Part shown: piece after piece, positions 1-9,201 of the stretch | Layout: each line of letters opens with the position of its first letter | Position numbering within the stretch: position 1 is the first letter of the stretch | Source of the DNA: Streptococcus castoreus DSM 17536 | GTDB taxonomy: Bacteria > Bacillota > Bacilli > Lactobacillales > Streptococcaceae | DNA: 42,410 bases | Assembly: GCF_000425025.1 (NCBI RefSeq) | Contig: NZ_AUKZ01000017.1 | Span: 1 to 42,410, forward strand | Direction of reading: 5' to 3' | The notes under the pieces: model-generated | What the model saw: the letters and a program-made list of their open reading frames with translations, nothing else | Database searches by the model: none | Told to the model about the DNA's origin: nothing | Program-made: the position numbers and the translations under genes

Positions 1-640
1 CCGTGAAAACGGGTGGCTTGTACACCGGCTATAAGCCGCTTCTCTCCAGCGACGTCCAAAGACGTTCGCTGAACTTCGTTCAGGTTATGCTTTCGTTACT
101 TGACTGATGCCCGTAACAACGGGCTTTATTTTGATCTGAATCCACCATCTGAAAACGGATCTTCATATTTCTTAACACTCAATTTATCGAGCGCTATGTC
201 ATTTTTCTCTTGCTCGCGTATATATTTCGCTACAGTTTTCTCAGTTAATCCAACTGTACTGACATAATATCCCCTAGCCTAAAACTTACGATTTCCATAT
301 TTATACTTTAAATTCGCATGCTTATCAAATATCATCAAAGCACTTTTACTTTTTAAGTAGCCCATGAAATCTGAAATCGCAAGTTTTGGTGGAATAAGCA
401 CAAGCATATGGACATGATCTGGCATCAGATGTCCTTCAATAATTTCTACTCCTTTGTATTGACATAGATGACGGAAAATTTCAATTAAATCCTGTCTTAT
501 TTTGTAGTAAATGGATTTGCGACGATACTTTGGTGTGAAGACAATGTGATAAACTGTAACTGGTTTTAGCCATAACAGAAAAGGAGATTCTATTGTTCAA
601 ATAGAATCATAGAATCCTCAATTTCATTGATATAGCAATA
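1..640 (-). mobile_element. IS200/IS605-family insertion sequence, decayed, cut by the window edge
   Basis: A single Y1-type transposase reading (126-573, minus) is flanked by subterminal hairpins, as in IS200-like elements. On the transposase 5' side there is a perfect 9-bp inverted repeat, GATTCTATT/AATAGAATC (586-608). On the 3' side lies GCCCGTaacaACGGGC (109-124). Positions 1-13 look like another hairpin (CCGTGAAAACGG) that continues off the left edge. The insertion side ends somewhere between 609 and 647, within about 40 bp of the csn2 stop codon. The exact ends cannot be fixed because this family makes no target duplication and the right end is outside the window. The element no longer encodes an intact transposase. 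Confidence 0.8.
126..573 (-). pseudogene. tnpA: IS200-like TnpA (Y1 HUH transposase) pseudogene
   Basis: Read on the minus strand from ATG at 573, the sequence gives the start of an IS200 transposase (MAKTSYS). One base then seems to be missing, because the family sequence VYHIVFTPKYRRK continues in another frame. The HUH motif is visible in GHLMPDHVHML. Further on, the expected Phe-Trp-Ala-Arg reads TTT TAG GCT AGG, so a Trp codon has become a stop. The reading then continues without interruption (ARGYYVSTVG, then KYIREQ, which holds the presumed catalytic Tyr) to TAA at 126-128. With a frameshift near the N-terminus and a nonsense codon before the catalytic Tyr, no active enzyme is expected. 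Confidence 0.85.
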
Positions 641-647
641 ATACTTC

Positions 648-1322
648 CTATAGTGGCTTATCCATATTTTCTGTAACCAAAAAATAATCGTCATCCAAAA
701 CATATTGCGGAAAATCGTACAGGCACCTTGGTTCTAAGAAGAGAACCGTCTGATTTGATAATTCAATATACTCTCTTAATTGTTCCAAATCTTTCTTCGA
801 TAAATAAGCTCCAGTATTAACAAAAACCAATAACTTCTTTCGCGTTAAGTATTTAAAAACCTGTAATATTTCAAGACACTTTTCAAAAATAGTGTCACTT
901 TGTGTTTCAATCTTAACCCCCAAGGCTTTTATTAATTCTAAAATAGTGATTTCATCATACTCCAAATCTAACTCATTTTCTAAACATTCAAAAGCTATCA
1001 ACTCTGTTATTGTTGCTGCTAACTTTTCAATCATCGATTTAATTTCTGGCTGTTCATTGAAACACTCTTCTAAATCGGCATGAATCATTTTTAAAATAGT
1101 CGGTGAATTAATATCATAACCAAGAATATCAGTAATCAACATTAACTCGGATTGCTTCAATGATTTCAATTTGTCATCAAATAATTTCAGTTTTTCTGCT
1201 TCATCATACTGATAGAATTGTTTTACCAAGCTAGAAAATACGGTAACATCCTTAATAACCAAAATGGTCATTTTTTCAAGATTTAATGGGTTATCCAAAA
1301 GTGGAAAATTAATCATCACCAT
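648..1322 (-). CDS. csn2: CRISPR adaptation protein Csn2, type II-A
   Basis: This is a 224-residue Csn2, the ring-forming DNA-end-binding protein that works with Cas1-Cas2 and Cas9 when new spacers are captured. It belongs to the short S. pyogenes-type Csn2 group (about 220 residues). The segment around residues 84-135 ([20 protein letters not shown]) and the C-terminal [16 protein letters not shown] segment agree closely with S. pyogenes Csn2 as I remember it. It is the last gene of the cas operon and its start overlaps the cas2 end by 14 bp. The first ATG (1322) and the ATG two codons later are both usable, since GGGGAGGG lies just upstream inside cas2. The stop is only about 40 bp from the decayed IS200 element. 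Confidence 0.95.
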   Translation of the reverse strand: MVMINFPLLDNPLNLEKMTILVIKDVTVFSSLVKQFYQYDEAEKLKLFDDKLKSLKQSELMLITDILGYDINSPTILKMIHADLEECFNEQPEIKSMIEKLAATITELIAFECLENELDLEYDEITILELIKALGVKIETQSDTIFEKCLEILQVFKYLTRKKLLVFVNTGAYLSKKDLEQLREYIELSNQTVLFLEPRCLYDFPQYVLDDDYFLVTENMDKPL

Positions 1323-1653
1323 GATAACCCTCCCCTAAAAAAACTAAGCGATTATCCGTATTAGCAATACATGTATTTTTCTCACCATGTAAATAAATCA
1401 TGCGGGCAAATTGTTTCTCTGTTACGGTTAGTAACGTAATATGCCCTTTTTGGGGATTATTTTCCCGTAAACGACCAATCATAGCATTATTTGCTGTACT
1501 ATTAAGCAAAAGCTTGCTATAAATAGAAAATTGGTGCATGATGAATCCTTCACTCAGTAAAAACTTCCTAAATTTTCGATAGGCTTTACGCTCCTCAGAT
1601 GTATCCACAGGCATATCAAACATCAAAATCATTCTCATATACCGATAACTCAT
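1309..1653 (-). CDS. cas2: CRISPR-associated endoribonuclease-fold protein Cas2
   Basis: This is a 114-residue Cas2, which dimerises and bridges two Cas1 dimers in the spacer integration complex. The N-terminal beta strand ending in the conserved Asp is seen as [13 protein letters not shown] (Asp13), followed by the basic helix [13 protein letters not shown] typical of subtype II-A Cas2. The length is usual for the family. Its ATG overlaps the cas1 stop by 4 bp, which suggests translational coupling. Its own end overlaps csn2 by 14 bp. There is no sign of frameshift or missing core. Confidence 0.95.
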   Translation of the reverse strand: MSYRYMRMILMFDMPVDTSEERKAYRKFRKFLLSEGFIMHQFSIYSKLLLNSTANNAMIGRLRENNPQKGHITLLTVTEKQFARMIYLHGEKNTCIANTDNRLVFLGEGYHGDD

Positions 1654-2516
1654 ATCCTAAACTCAGGAACTCCTTTCCCCTCATTATTAAGTGCTTTAAT
1701 AACTTTTTTAGTATAGTCACTAACAATATTTGACAAGTACATTTCTTTCCCATTATAGGGATAAGTTTCAGAAAATATAGAAAATAATTGTCGCTTGATT
1801 TGTCCAAAAGTCTTATGACGATTTTCATAGACGATTCGATCAATTAGAGGTCGAAATGGCTCCATAATATCACTAGCAAAGTTAAACGGATTAAATTGGT
1901 TCACATGTTTTAAACCAAATTGAGTCATACAACCACAAATAACGACTTCGCGAGCGAACATGCTAAGTAAAAGGGTATACCCATAATCCAAACTTGCATT
2001 AACATCACAATCCTGTTCTCGTGAAAATTGATTTCCAAACAAGGTGTTAAAATAAATTCTTGCCGAATGCCCCTCACGATTGCTAGGATCAAATATTTCC
2101 AAACCTTGATATAACTCCATAATGGCTTGGGATTTTTCAAAGTAGGCACACTGTCCAAGGTAATACGATTGATTAAAAATCTTCTGAGCAATAATGTTAG
2201 TCCAAACCTCTGCTTTTAACTCCTCATCCCAAGCAATTTGCCGTGCCAACTGCAAACTTGAATCATGTCGTCCATAAAAAGGCATCAATGACGCTGTTGG
2301 CAAACGCTTGTCATCACAAAAAATCACTAAAATACGTTCATCAACCAATCGTTTAATCAACATAGTAGACAAAACAATATCTGTTGTCTCTATTAATAAA
2401 ATATCAATTTCCGATAAATGTATAAGTTCTGTTTTATAAGCATCTTTGAAAATTAAATGGTTATTTTTGTAGGATAATTTAGAATGTGTGTTTACAACTA
2501 CCGTTCGCCATCCCAT
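1650..2516 (-). CDS. cas1: CRISPR integrase Cas1, type II-A
   Basis: This is a 288-residue Cas1, the metal-dependent integrase that inserts prespacers at the leader end of the array. The Glu-His-Glu metal triad is in place: Glu148 in [11 protein letters not shown], His204 in [16 protein letters not shown] and Glu219 in [12 protein letters not shown]. The length is almost the same as that of S. pyogenes Cas1. It starts inside the end of cas9 (19-bp overlap) and is followed by cas2 with a 4-bp overlap. All adaptation proteins are therefore intact, even though no array lies in the window. Confidence 0.96.
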   Translation of the reverse strand: MGWRTVVVNTHSKLSYKNNHLIFKDAYKTELIHLSEIDILLIETTDIVLSTMLIKRLVDERILVIFCDDKRLPTASLMPFYGRHDSSLQLARQIAWDEELKAEVWTNIIAQKIFNQSYYLGQCAYFEKSQAIMELYQGLEIFDPSNREGHSARIYFNTLFGNQFSREQDCDVNASLDYGYTLLLSMFAREVVICGCMTQFGLKHVNQFNPFNFASDIMEPFRPLIDRIVYENRHKTFGQIKRQLFSIFSETYPYNGKEMYLSNIVSDYTKKVIKALNNEGKGVPEFRI

Positions 2517-5500
2517 AATTCTTCTCCTAATTGGCTTAAGTCAATGCGTGTCTCATAAAGACCTGTGATGGATTGATAGATAAGGGTGGCAGAAAATACT
2601 TCATTAGGAGAAGTATAACGTCTTCTATCAATCTTAGTTCCAAAGAAATGAAATTCAGTTGCTGCTTTCATTTGCGTAAAATTCAATAAATTAATAAAGG
2701 ATTCTGATAAGGAAGTGGCATCAGCATTTTTATTTTTTTCATACAAAGACTTGATCTTTGCAAAATTATTATCTGCTTGAATATACTCTCGATTATAAAA
2801 TTCAAAAATTGCTAATAATTCCTCAAACGCTTCCTGATGTTCTTCAATACAATAATCACTCGCTTGATTCTCAATGATATTTCCCAAACGTTGCAACTGA
2901 TACAAAAGTTCTATTAAGTGCTTCGGTAAAGTAATCTGATTTCCTTTTTGTAATTCTCCAGAAGACGCTAGATACCTTCTGCGACCATTTTGAAATTCAA
3001 ATAGGCTATATTTAGGTAATTTAATGACTTTTTTGATATTAGTATAGCCATTTTCTTCAAGAAAAGCTATCTGATTTTGTTCAAATTCCTTTCGCTCTAA
3101 AAGGGAAATTCCTCTCAGTAACCACTGAGGTTTATTTTTCATCTTACCTTTTATGCCACGTGTTAAGATAGCAACAGCATAGGCTTCACTTGGTTCAATA
3201 AAGCCACCATATTTTGTAACGTCTAAATAGATACCTTTCGTTTTTCTTGGGATCAGATTATTATTATATCCAACTGCCTTATTAGATGCTTTAAATAAGG
3301 CTCCATGATTGGTTTCTGTCTTTCGCACAATGGTTACTGGTGTTTGATAAATAACCTCTTCAACAATTTTCACAACATCTTCTTTTTTCCACAAAATCTC
3401 ACCAGTTTTACTTTCAATTTTATAGTCTTTGGTAAAGAATTTTAAAATGTTATGATACATGTTCAGACGATCAGTAGCTGATAAGTGTTTCTTATCAAAG
3501 ATACTTTCATGATAATAATCTCCGTAAACGAGTTCTCTCTTAAGTTTAGGATAGACCGTCAAAACAGCCTTAGCAACCACTGCATTAAGGTAAGCATCGT
3601 GAGCATGGTGACAATCATTAAGTTCTCGAATCTTTCGTAATTTAAATTCGCTTCTAAAACGATTGGCAAAGACTGACTTAAGAGTGATAATATCAACCTT
3701 TTGGGATCGTTCTCCCTTATCATTGACATTGAATTTTTCATCCAAAATTCTGGCTACGTGCTTAGTGATTTGACGTGTCTCAACTAACTGACGATTAATA
3801 AAACCAACTTTGTCCTGCTCAGTTAATGCACCCTTAGTCAAATAGGCAAATTTTCGCTCACTAATAAGACCAGCCTTTTTCAATTGTAACCACCAAGAAT
3901 AGCGCTTACCCACTACTTCTTGAGATGGCACGTCATCCAATTTCTTACGGTTTTCCTTAGAACTTGTTAAAACTTTATTATCGATAGAGTTATCTTTCAA
4001 AAAACTCTGCGGGATGATATGATCCACATCATAAGTAGCAAGGCTTTCTGGGTTGCAATCTAGAGGAGTACCCGTATACATGTCTTTTCCATCTTGAAGA
4101 TAGTACAAAAGGAGCTTTTCCTTTTGAAGGTCACTGTTATCTTTAATCGGTGATTTAGTTAAAAGATCACTATTTAAATTGTCCAATCCTTCTACAATCT
4201 TTTTTAATCGTTGTCGTGAACGATGACGTCCTTGGTTTGTGCCTTGGTTCTCTCTAGCCATTTCGACAACGATTTGACTAGGGTTATACCCCATTACCTT
4301 AACCAGTTCATCAACGATATTCAAACTTTGCAAGATCCCCTTTTTGATTTTAGGGCTTCCCGCAATATCATTTACCATAGATTGATAAGTCGTTACATCC
4401 TTGAAAAGTTGAGAATTCTTAATGACTTCTTTAAAATCAAGTCCATCATCATTAATCAATTGCATAAAATTACGATTAGTAAAACCATCATCTTTCAAAA
4501 AATCTAAGATACTTTTACCAGTTCGTTTATCCTTGATGCCATTAATCAATTTTTCAGAGAATCGTCCCCAGCCAGTGTATTTTTTCCGTGATAATTCAGA
4601 AATCTGTTTAGCACTTAAAATACCACTATACCTTGATAATTGTTTTTCAATCATCTTACGATCCTCAAATATCGTCAAAGTATGACTAATATTTTCAAGC
4701 ATCACTTGATTATCTTCATTGTCTAAAAAGTCTTTACTAAAAATTTTCTTTTTCAAGTCATGATAAGTGGCATAGCTAGCATTGAATTTCTCATCAATCC
4801 CTGAAATTTCAACATTTTCATAGCCATCTGCTTTTTCCAAAAAATGCTTCAACGATTTCGCAGAAACATGACGATCCTTTTTGAACAGAGTATTGAAAAT
4901 TTCCTTTTTTTGACTACCCGTTAAAAACTCCGAATGATGCATGTCTTCAGCGATATATTTCACCTTAGTCAGTTCATTAAAAATCAAAAATTGTTCATAA
5001 AGGAGACTGTGACGAGGTAAGACCTTCTCTGTTGGAAGATAGGTGTCATTAACTGTCATTCTATCAATAAAAGCCGTTGCAGATGCACTTAAATCAACTA
5101 AATTTTCAAAATTCCACGGACGGATTTTATCATCTGAATTTCTTTTAATCCAAGCAAACTCACTATTTCCACGTGCGAGTGGTCCAACATAGTAAGGAAT
5201 TCTAAAGGTTAAAATACGCTCAATTTTCTTCTGATTATCCAATAAAAATGGATAAAATTGCCCCTGTCGTCTTAAAATAGCACGCATTTCTTGCAAGTGA
5301 ACTTGATGGGGAATGGCACCATTTTCAAACGTTCGCTGTTTCAATAAGAAAACTTCCTGATTTATCTTCTCCAAGAATACCTTGCCTTCTGGAATATTTC
5401 CAATTAAAGTTTTAGTAAATTTATAAAACTCCTCTTGTGAAACAGGTTTCGAGGTTTGAATAAATTTTCCTAATTTATCTTTTTTGTGAAGACCTTCAAC

Positions 5501-6592
5501 ATAGCCCGCATACCCTTTTTGTGATTTATCTTTAAACATAGTATCAAATTGATCAGGAATATGGGTTTTAAAGAAGGCTTTTAAGTCCCTTAAATCGTCC
5601 TTGTGATTTTGATAACGTTGCACCATCGATGCAGATAAAGGAGCCTTGGTGGTGTTATCTTTAACTGTCAAAATTGCTGATAAAAGCACTGCATCATAGA
5701 CAGCCTTAGCAAGGTCAAAAAGGTGTTGCTGATTGTCATCATCAATCACTTCTATCAATTTTTCTAAATCTTCTTCATAGGTATCTTTCGAAAATTGCAA
5801 CGTCAGTTTTTCTTCTAATTCGTAAACCTTTTTAAAATCCCCTTGATTTCCCACAATTATCTTTAAAAATTGTGCTAATTTCCCAGTGGATTTTTCAGAC
5901 GGAATCTCTGCTAGTATTAAGTCAACTTTACGAGACTTACTATTCAAACCTGTCAATATTTTCTCAATAACTTGACTGTTGACAACAATCTCTTGACCAA
6001 ATATAGAATTATACAATTCTAAAAATTCTTGGAATTTTTCTTCAACACCAATATTCTCAAGATTAATAGTGCCTTCTTGAAGAAAATGGCCTCGTGATTT
6101 TAAAATATGCGCCAAAGCCAAATAAACAACCCGTAAATCAGCCCGTTTAGTGTTGTCTGCCAAATCACGACGCAAGTGATAAATTGTCGGGTATTTTTTA
6201 TAAAATTCTTTTTCTTCCGACAATGTTCCAAAAATGGAATACTTCGTAAATTCTTTATCCTCAGCTTTTAGAAAACTTTCGCTTAAACGGTGAAAGAAAT
6301 TTTCATCAACAAGATTCATCTCATCCTCAAAAATTTCCTGAAGGTACAATAAGCGCTGATGACGACGGTTATAGCGACGTCTTGTTGTTCGATTCAATCT
6401 TCTGTCCTCAGAAGTTGTGCCTTCGGAAAATAGCAATGCCCCTAATATCGGTTTCTTGCTGTATTGATGACTGGTATTCCCCATAACGCGCATTTTTTTC
6501 GTGATAACCTTATAATTTTCATCAATAATCGAAAATCCAACAGAATGAGTTCCAATATCAAGGCCTATGGAATACGGCTTTCGTTTAGACAT
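2498..6592 (-). CDS. cas9: CRISPR effector nuclease Cas9, type II-A, diverged from the S. pyogenes form
   Basis: This is a 1364-residue RNA-guided DNA endonuclease. RuvC-I is [10 protein letters not shown] (Asp12), followed by an Arg-rich bridge helix (about 63-87). RuvC-II is [10 protein letters not shown] (Glu777), HNH is YDVDHIIPQ (Asp856, His858) and RuvC-III is HHAHDAYLN (His996, Asp999). All catalytic residues are present. Near the C-terminus IDRRRYTS (Arg1323-1325) keeps the Arg-x-Arg pair that reads NGG in S. pyogenes Cas9. Compared from memory with that enzyme, two changes stand out. About 15 extra residues, many basic, follow Gly367 in the recognition lobe. Three residues are missing in the second HNH linker, where LTKAERGGL reads LTKGAL. 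The last six residues (EELWDGER region) extend the usual LSQLGGD end. It is the first gene of the cas operon, with its promoter near 6736-6764. Confidence 0.98.
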   Translation of the reverse strand: MSKRKPYSIGLDIGTHSVGFSIIDENYKVITKKMRVMGNTSHQYSKKPILGALLFSEGTTSEDRRLNRTTRRRYNRRHQRLLYLQEIFEDEMNLVDENFFHRLSESFLKAEDKEFTKYSIFGTLSEEKEFYKKYPTIYHLRRDLADNTKRADLRVVYLALAHILKSRGHFLQEGTINLENIGVEEKFQEFLELYNSIFGQEIVVNSQVIEKILTGLNSKSRKVDLILAEIPSEKSTGKLAQFLKIIVGNQGDFKKVYELEEKLTLQFSKDTYEEDLEKLIEVIDDDNQQHLFDLAKAVYDAVLLSAILTVKDNTTKAPLSASMVQRYQNHKDDLRDLKAFFKTHIPDQFDTMFKDKSQKGYAGYVEGLHKKDKLGKFIQTSKPVSQEEFYKFTKTLIGNIPEGKVFLEKINQEVFLLKQRTFENGAIPHQVHLQEMRAILRRQGQFYPFLLDNQKKIERILTFRIPYYVGPLARGNSEFAWIKRNSDDKIRPWNFENLVDLSASATAFIDRMTVNDTYLPTEKVLPRHSLLYEQFLIFNELTKVKYIAEDMHHSEFLTGSQKKEIFNTLFKKDRHVSAKSLKHFLEKADGYENVEISGIDEKFNASYATYHDLKKKIFSKDFLDNEDNQVMLENISHTLTIFEDRKMIEKQLSRYSGILSAKQISELSRKKYTGWGRFSEKLINGIKDKRTGKSILDFLKDDGFTNRNFMQLINDDGLDFKEVIKNSQLFKDVTTYQSMVNDIAGSPKIKKGILQSLNIVDELVKVMGYNPSQIVVEMARENQGTNQGRHRSRQRLKKIVEGLDNLNSDLLTKSPIKDNSDLQKEKLLLYYLQDGKDMYTGTPLDCNPESLATYDVDHIIPQSFLKDNSIDNKVLTSSKENRKKLDDVPSQEVVGKRYSWWLQLKKAGLISERKFAYLTKGALTEQDKVGFINRQLVETRQITKHVARILDEKFNVNDKGERSQKVDIITLKSVFANRFRSEFKLRKIRELNDCHHAHDAYLNAVVAKAVLTVYPKLKRELVYGDYYHESIFDKKHLSATDRLNMYHNILKFFTKDYKIESKTGEILWKKEDVVKIVEEVIYQTPVTIVRKTETNHGALFKASNKAVGYNNNLIPRKTKGIYLDVTKYGGFIEPSEAYAVAILTRGIKGKMKNKPQWLLRGISLLERKEFEQNQIAFLEENGYTNIKKVIKLPKYSLFEFQNGRRRYLASSGELQKGNQITLPKHLIELLYQLQRLGNIIENQASDYCIEEHQEAFEELLAIFEFYNREYIQADNNFAKIKSLYEKNKNADATSLSESFINLLNFTQMKAATEFHFFGTKIDRRRYTSPNEVFSATLIYQSITGLYETRIDLSQLGEELWDGER

Positions 6593-6718
6593 CTATCTTC
6601 TCCTTTATTTTATCTGAGTTACAATAATTAGGTTCAACAAAACCTCCCCCCAACATTTCAAAAATTGAAATTAAAGCTACCCGTTTAATTCCCTTTCCTC
6701 ATAACCCATTATTTAAAA

Positions 6719-6733
6719 CCCTAAACTACAACT
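6719..6733 (-). promoter_or_regulatory. tracr-L target site with GGG PAM in the cas9 start region
   Basis: On the minus strand AGTTGTAGTTTA (6733-6722) is followed by GGG (6721-6719). The same 12 bases end the guide-like segment of the long tracrRNA at 6793-6804, and the match breaks at the 13th base. PAM-side placement and length match what is known for S. pyogenes tracr-L, where a short guide lets Cas9 bind without cutting and block Pcas. Confidence 0.7.
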
Positions 6734-6735
6734 AA

Positions 6736-6764
6736 GTTATATAATAATATTTTTGTTTTGTAAA
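6736..6764 (-). promoter_or_regulatory. Predicted cas operon promoter (Pcas)
   Basis: On the minus strand TTTACA (6759-6764) and TATAAC (6736-6741) are separated by 17 bp and point to cas9. Transcription would start near 6729-6730, leaving a leader of about 135 nt. The -35 box overlaps the candidate -35 box of the divergent long tracrRNA promoter. The start region is the site matched by the tracr-L guide segment. Confidence 0.6.
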
Positions 6765-6785
6765 CTAAAAATATTATGCTAAAAT
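6758..6785 (+). promoter_or_regulatory. Candidate promoter P1 for long tracrRNA (tracr-L)
   Basis: TTGTAA (6758-6763) and TAAAAT (6780-6785) are 16 bp apart, with an extended -10 TG at 6777-6778. The predicted start is near 6791-6792, so the transcript would begin with about 13 nt of guide-like sequence before the half-repeat. Confidence 0.5.
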
Positions 6786-6831
6786 GTAGTGAAGTTGTAG
6801 TTTAGTTTTAGAGCTATTTTTAAATTTCTAC

Positions 6832-6860
6832 TTGATTATTTTTTATAAACGTTGTATAAT
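6832..6860 (+). promoter_or_regulatory. Promoter P2 for short tracrRNA
   Basis: TTGATT (6832-6837) and a perfect TATAAT (6855-6860) are separated by 17 bp. The start is expected at about 6867, at the first base of the anti-repeat. The S. pyogenes tracrRNA gene has its internal promoter in the same place. Confidence 0.75.
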
Positions 6861-6866
6861 AATTTC

Positions 6867-6958
6867 GTTGGGATTATTCAAAATAACATAGCAAGTTAAA
6901 ATAAGGCTTAGTCCGTATCCAACTTTTAAAAAGGGGAGCACCAGTATTGGTGCTTTTT
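6867..6958 (+). ncRNA. tracrRNA, type II-A
   Basis: This is the trans-activating RNA that pairs with pre-crRNA repeats and loads Cas9. The anti-repeat runs from GTTGGGATTATTC (6867) to AGTTAAAAT (6902). The nexus AAGGCTTAGTCCGTAT, a short weak hairpin CTTT-TAA-AAAG and a terminator hairpin AGCACCA-gtat-TGGTGCT with TTTTT follow. The order is the same as in S. pyogenes tracrRNA, but the nexus and first hairpin differ in sequence. By pairing, the cognate repeat should begin GTTTTAGAGCTATGTTATTT and end TTGAATAATCCCAAAAC. No such repeats occur in the window. Confidence 0.92.
6937..6958 (+). terminator. tracrRNA terminator hairpin
   Basis: A 7-bp stem AGCACCA/TGGTGCT with a 4-nt loop is followed by TTTT. 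It is the counterpart of the last hairpin of S. pyogenes tracrRNA and also forms part of the functional RNA. Confidence 0.85.
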
Positions 6959-6988
6959 ATATACCTATTTTACCTTTAATACAAAATA

Positions 6989-7017
6989 AAAACAAGCGCT
7001 TTCAAAATGCTTGTTTT
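6989..7017. terminator. Hairpin terminator between tracrRNA and the 622-residue gene
   Basis: A 9-bp inverted repeat, AAAACAAGC/GCTTGTTTT, is T-rich on both sides, so it can end minus-strand transcription of the gene that stops at 7178 and back up the tracrRNA terminator. A similar hairpin lies at 9202-9226 on the other side of that gene. From 7018 to 7177 I see no gene. Confidence 0.65.
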
Positions 7018-7177
7018 CTTTTTTTGAGTTACTACAACAGTTAGTTCCGAATCTAAAAATAAGAGGTCATAATCAATTTATCCTCTTCCAGTAATTAATC
7101 GCCCTTTCTTAGAAATTAGACATCAAACCTTCGATAACTTTAGTTAAGGTCAAATCTCTGATAAAAAGAAAATCATT

Positions 7178-9046
7178 TTATTTCCATAAATTAATTTCCT
7201 GCTTAATCAAACCGATATAGTAAGCCACATTAACTTTCTCCAAACTCAACTGATCTATTTCTTCTAATCGTAACTGACGACCAGCCACTTCCTGTAACTG
7301 CTCAGATGCCGGTAAGTGGTATTTTTTAAGAAAATCTTGAACAGATGAGTCAGGTTTCTTTTTGGGGCTCTCATAAAATTGTTTATAGGACCAAGCATGA
7401 TCTGATTGCGAGGCAAAGTAAGCCATAGCAGACTGAACTTCTAAGCACTTGTCTTTTTTATAAAGATACTGGTAACGTTTTTTAAGCGGGTAGATCGGAA
7501 CCATAAGATATTCTTTTAAGGTATCACTATCACTTTTTTCCAAAGCTGCAAAAACCATCTCCTCTACCAACTCTTCCCTGAAATCACCATAAGTCATAAT
7601 CATCTGTTGCAAGAGAAAATCTACAAACGGTGGGGTATCAATGTTAGTTGTTACATCTGCGCCATCATGATGATTAAAAGAAGCGCCACGGAAAATCTGC
7701 CGCCCCTTACTTTGATCAAAGTAGGTGTAATTATTGGTATCTTTGATAATCAGGTTATCTACTGGACGGTAATCATAGAAAGTTTCCAAAACCTTTAAAT
7801 GTGCTTCAAAACGCTCTTTCTGAAAATGTGTCGTTTCTAAAAAAATAACTTCATTATTGAGACTGATGGGGCGCATTCCTTCTGAAACCAAAGTAGTTAA
7901 AAACCCTACTAACAATAAGTTATGGATTAGTCGCATACTATAAGCATAGCGTGGTGTGTGTAAATTATGTGAAAACGGTGTATCCATCGTTCCTTGAATA
8001 GGGTAAAGTAGCCGATTCAGGGCAGGTCGATGATCGGGTTCTTTCTGCCATTTATCCAAAACCTGTCCTAAAGCCTCTTTAAAATAGCTATCTGCAACGA
8101 TTTCCTTTAAAATCGTTGCTTGAATGTGAGACAAGTCAAGCCTGATGGCTCTTTTATAGCGTAAGGTTTTAATCTGATTAGTCCAACTCTTCTGTGGATT
8201 GAAATTTTTTATCTGAAACCCCATAGGCGCAGAAGCTGCGGAGGAAATAACAAAATCACCTAGTTGTGTAATGGCTCCATTTTTACCAAATACCTCGTAG
8301 ATTGCCTGCTTTGGTTGGCGGTTTTGATAGGCTTGGTAAAGATCTGCCAAACTCCCTTTGAGAAAATAAGTAAAAGGCAAGTATGTCTTGGAAATGTAGA
8401 CCGATCGTGCATCAGCTAATTTTCCTTGCGTGTAAAAAGATTCGGTTAACTGAGCATCTGTTGTTGTAGCGTTAACAGGGGTAGCAAAATGCCCTGCAAA
8501 ATTCTTTAATAAATAATACTTTTGCCGAAAAACCCTTTGAAACTCTTTCGTTTGAAAAATAATTTCCAAATGTTTCAGATAGTCCTTTGTTGATTCTGCA
8601 GGTCTCAACTGAGCCTGAATTTCCAGTCGGTCAAAACGATTGTGATAGATTCGTCCATCAAAAGTTTCTATATCCAACATGAGAGGTTGGGTCAATAAAT
8701 CTAGGTAGGCTTGGTAGTAAGTTTTGGAAACCTCCCGTAAAATCTGACCCAAGCGCTTACTAGGTGATCCTTTCAAGCTTTGCAGCTCTTGTATTTTTGC
8801 CACAAGGTTATTACTAGGTAGCCCTACTTTGTCCAAAGCCTGAAAAGCAATCATGATGGGTTTCTCCACATGCCCACCTCGATAAGAAATCTTATAAAAT
8901 GTCTGGTTCTGAGTCAGCCAAGCCACCTTGTCTCCAAAACGTGTCCGATTTTCCAAAAAAGAAAAACTGGCATAGACTCCCTGATACCAAAAATGCAGAA
9001 CGAGATCGTCTGTGACTGTCATCGTGTAATACATAAAATCTGCCAT
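7178..9046 (-). CDS. Conserved-looking protein of unknown function, 622 residues
   Basis: I do not recognise this protein. It is 622 residues long and rich in Tyr, Phe, Gln and Leu. It has no signal peptide or clear membrane segment, so it is probably cytoplasmic. I saw no nuclease, ATPase or helicase motif. Possible landmarks are FKISYRGGH-like text near residue 53, a His/Asp-rich stretch SFNHHDGADV near 457-466 and a charged helical C-terminus. The start is well supported by AAGGAGAGACTT before the ATG. It has its own upstream space with TG-T-TATATT as a possible -10. Similar terminator-like hairpins flank it, so it is transcribed alone. Its place between tracrRNA and housekeeping genes could mean a defence-linked or simply a resident gene. 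Confidence 0.85.
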   Translation of the reverse strand: MADFMYYTMTVTDDLVLHFWYQGVYASFSFLENRTRFGDKVAWLTQNQTFYKISYRGGHVEKPIMIAFQALDKVGLPSNNLVAKIQELQSLKGSPSKRLGQILREVSKTYYQAYLDLLTQPLMLDIETFDGRIYHNRFDRLEIQAQLRPAESTKDYLKHLEIIFQTKEFQRVFRQKYYLLKNFAGHFATPVNATTTDAQLTESFYTQGKLADARSVYISKTYLPFTYFLKGSLADLYQAYQNRQPKQAIYEVFGKNGAITQLGDFVISSAASAPMGFQIKNFNPQKSWTNQIKTLRYKRAIRLDLSHIQATILKEIVADSYFKEALGQVLDKWQKEPDHRPALNRLLYPIQGTMDTPFSHNLHTPRYAYSMRLIHNLLLVGFLTTLVSEGMRPISLNNEVIFLETTHFQKERFEAHLKVLETFYDYRPVDNLIIKDTNNYTYFDQSKGRQIFRGASFNHHDGADVTTNIDTPPFVDFLLQQMIMTYGDFREELVEEMVFAALEKSDSDTLKEYLMVPIYPLKKRYQYLYKKDKCLEVQSAMAYFASQSDHAWSYKQFYESPKKKPDSSVQDFLKKYHLPASEQLQEVAGRQLRLEEIDQLSLEKVNVAYYIGLIKQEINLWK

Positions 9047-9201
9047 AAGTCTCTCCTTTGGTAGTACATTGTTACTAATATAACACCTTTAATAATTGAT
9101 ATTGCATCGGTTTATTTCATATACCATTAACTTGTTTTCAGAAATCATTTACTGTTTTTTTCTGTTGAATATAATCACTGTTAACGATAATATAGACTAA
9201 A

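Larger units (their letters stand above)
6791..6958 (+). ncRNA. Long-form tracrRNA (tracr-L), predicted natural single-guide RNA
   Basis: The predicted transcript has four parts. First is a short guide segment whose last 12 bases (6793-6804) match the cas9 promoter region. Next is GTTTTAGAGCTA (6805-6816), identical to the 5' half of the usual type II-A repeat. Then comes a linker that holds promoter P2, and last the complete short tracrRNA. The half-repeat can pair with TAGCAAGTTAAAAT (6890-6902) of the anti-repeat, so one RNA can imitate a crRNA-tracrRNA duplex. In S. pyogenes such an RNA directs Cas9 to repress the cas operon. Here the role is inferred from the same arrangement. Confidence 0.7.

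Noticed and set aside
4223..4685. Plus-strand frames inside cas9
   Set aside because: They lie opposite conserved Cas9 codons and have no independent support.
6593..7177. CRISPR array near cas9
   Set aside because: The only repeat-like sequence is one half-repeat (6805-6816), and it belongs to tracr-L. No second copy or spacing pattern exists.
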